Assembly (NCBI GenBank): GCA_947472705.1 | Contig: CANJDA010000138.1 | Coordinates: forward strand, 1-5,813 | From: Flavobacteriaceae bacterium | GTDB taxonomy: Bacteria > Bacteroidota > Bacteroidia > Flavobacteriales > Flavobacteriaceae | Direction: 5' to 3' | Length of the DNA stretch: 5,813 nucleotides | Shown: positions 5,372 through 5,813 of the stretch, piece by piece | How positions within the stretch are numbered: position 1 is the stretch's first letter | How the letters are laid out: each line of letters opens with the position of its first letter | The notes under the pieces: generated by a model | The model's input: the letters and a program-made list of their open reading frames with translations, nothing else | Database searches by the model: none | Told to the model about the DNA's origin: nothing | Program-made: the position numbers and the translations under genes

Positions 5372-5813
5372 ATGAAAAATCTAATTAAAAAAATGTCAAT
5401 TGCTTGTATAGCATTGGCAATGTTATCCTGCAGTAAAGATGACAACAATTCAAATCAACTACAAACAATTGCGGAAATTGCTTCATCTAATGCTAATTTA
5501 AGCATCTTGGTACAAGCGCTAAACAGAGCCGGATTAACAGCTACTTTTGATAGTCCTGGAGACTTTACAGTATTTGCTCCTACCAATGACAAGTTTGAAG
5601 CTTTCTTAAGCGCAAATGGATTTGCAGACATCAATGCTGTACCGTTACCATTATTAACAGAAGTTTTAAAAAACCATGTCGTTTCAGGATCATTTTACAG
5701 TGCCGATTTGACCACAGGTTATGTAAAAACATTAGCAAAAGGAAGTGCTTCAACCACCAACACTTTAAGTATGTATATTGAAGTAGGCTCAACTGTAAAA
5801 CTAAATGGTGGAG
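5372..5813 (+). CDS. second fasciclin (FAS1)-domain lipoprotein, 3' end cut off
   Basis: I translated 147 residues from the ATG at 5372 to the window edge with no stop. A lipoprotein signal peptide leads to Cys20 in LAMLSC, followed by SKDDNN, which resembles the Lys/Asp lipoprotein export signal for surface display. The FAS1 domain begins near residue 31: RAGLTATFDSPGDFTVFAPTNDKF (52-75) holds a canonical H1 motif, and NHVVSGSFYSADL (101-113) is the central NH/YH region. The second conserved motif (NGxxHxID-like) should lie just beyond the window. It shares MKNLI, the Cys20 position and the AGLTxTxDSPGDxTVF block with the upstream fasciclin protein but differs elsewhere, so the pair is an old tandem duplication. 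Its promoter is separate and the upstream terminator should isolate it. The ligand is unknown. Confidence 0.93.
   Translation, partial: MKNLIKKMSIACIALAMLSCSKDDNNSNQLQTIAEIASSNANLSILVQALNRAGLTATFDSPGDFTVFAPTNDKFEAFLSANGFADINAVPLPLLTEVLKNHVVSGSFYSADLTTGYVKTLAKGSASTTNTLSMYIEVGSTVKLNGG

Overview
The window looks like a chromosomal segment of a Bacteroidota bacterium, most likely a Flavobacterium-like member of the Flavobacteriaceae. The evidence is low G+C, A-rich leaders without obvious Shine-Dalgarno sequences, Bacteroidota-type -7 boxes (TAnnTTTG), a secreted protease with a type IX secretion (T9SS) C-terminal sorting domain, signal peptides followed by Gln, and lipoproteins with an acidic stretch after the lipobox cysteine. 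The genus is an inference; no marker gene is present to fix it.

Left part (1-4178, minus strand): four tightly packed genes that read right to left. They are a secreted MORN/YwqK-type repeat protein (3477-4178), the tRNA 2-thiouridylase MnmA (2250-3437), a secreted S8 (subtilisin-like) peptidase with a T9SS tail (613-2223), and a FabK/nitronate-monooxygenase-type flavoprotein (1-613, cut by the window edge). Gaps are 39 nt, 26 nt and a 1-nt TAATG overlap, so an operon is likely. mnmA may also have its own promoter in the 39-nt gap. Small inverted repeats lie just upstream of the first three genes.

Middle (4179-4413): a 235-bp divergent spacer. It carries a probable leftward -7 box for the repeat protein and a good rightward -33/-7 promoter for the first fasciclin gene. 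It also holds a direct repeat of 11 bp (TTTTTAGTATA) flanking a small inverted repeat.

Right part (4414-5813, plus strand): two tandem, diverged paralogues encoding fasciclin (FAS1)-domain lipoproteins. The first is complete (4414-4992) and ends in a strong intrinsic terminator. The second (5372 onward) runs off the window. The 379-bp spacer between them holds the terminator, a repeated TGTTTTGTTGCAA element, a 7-bp dyad, and a -7 box at exactly the same distance from the ATG (23 nt) as in the first gene. The two genes therefore look like separately transcribed copies with related promoters.

Functionally the window mixes housekeeping genes (MnmA; flavin oxidoreductase) with envelope and secreted proteins (protease, repeat protein, adhesin-like lipoproteins). 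I see no mobile element, CRISPR array, RNA gene or clear new defence-type system. The points most worth following up are the small hairpins before the operon genes, the stop/start overlap, and the repeated spacer elements around the fasciclin pair.
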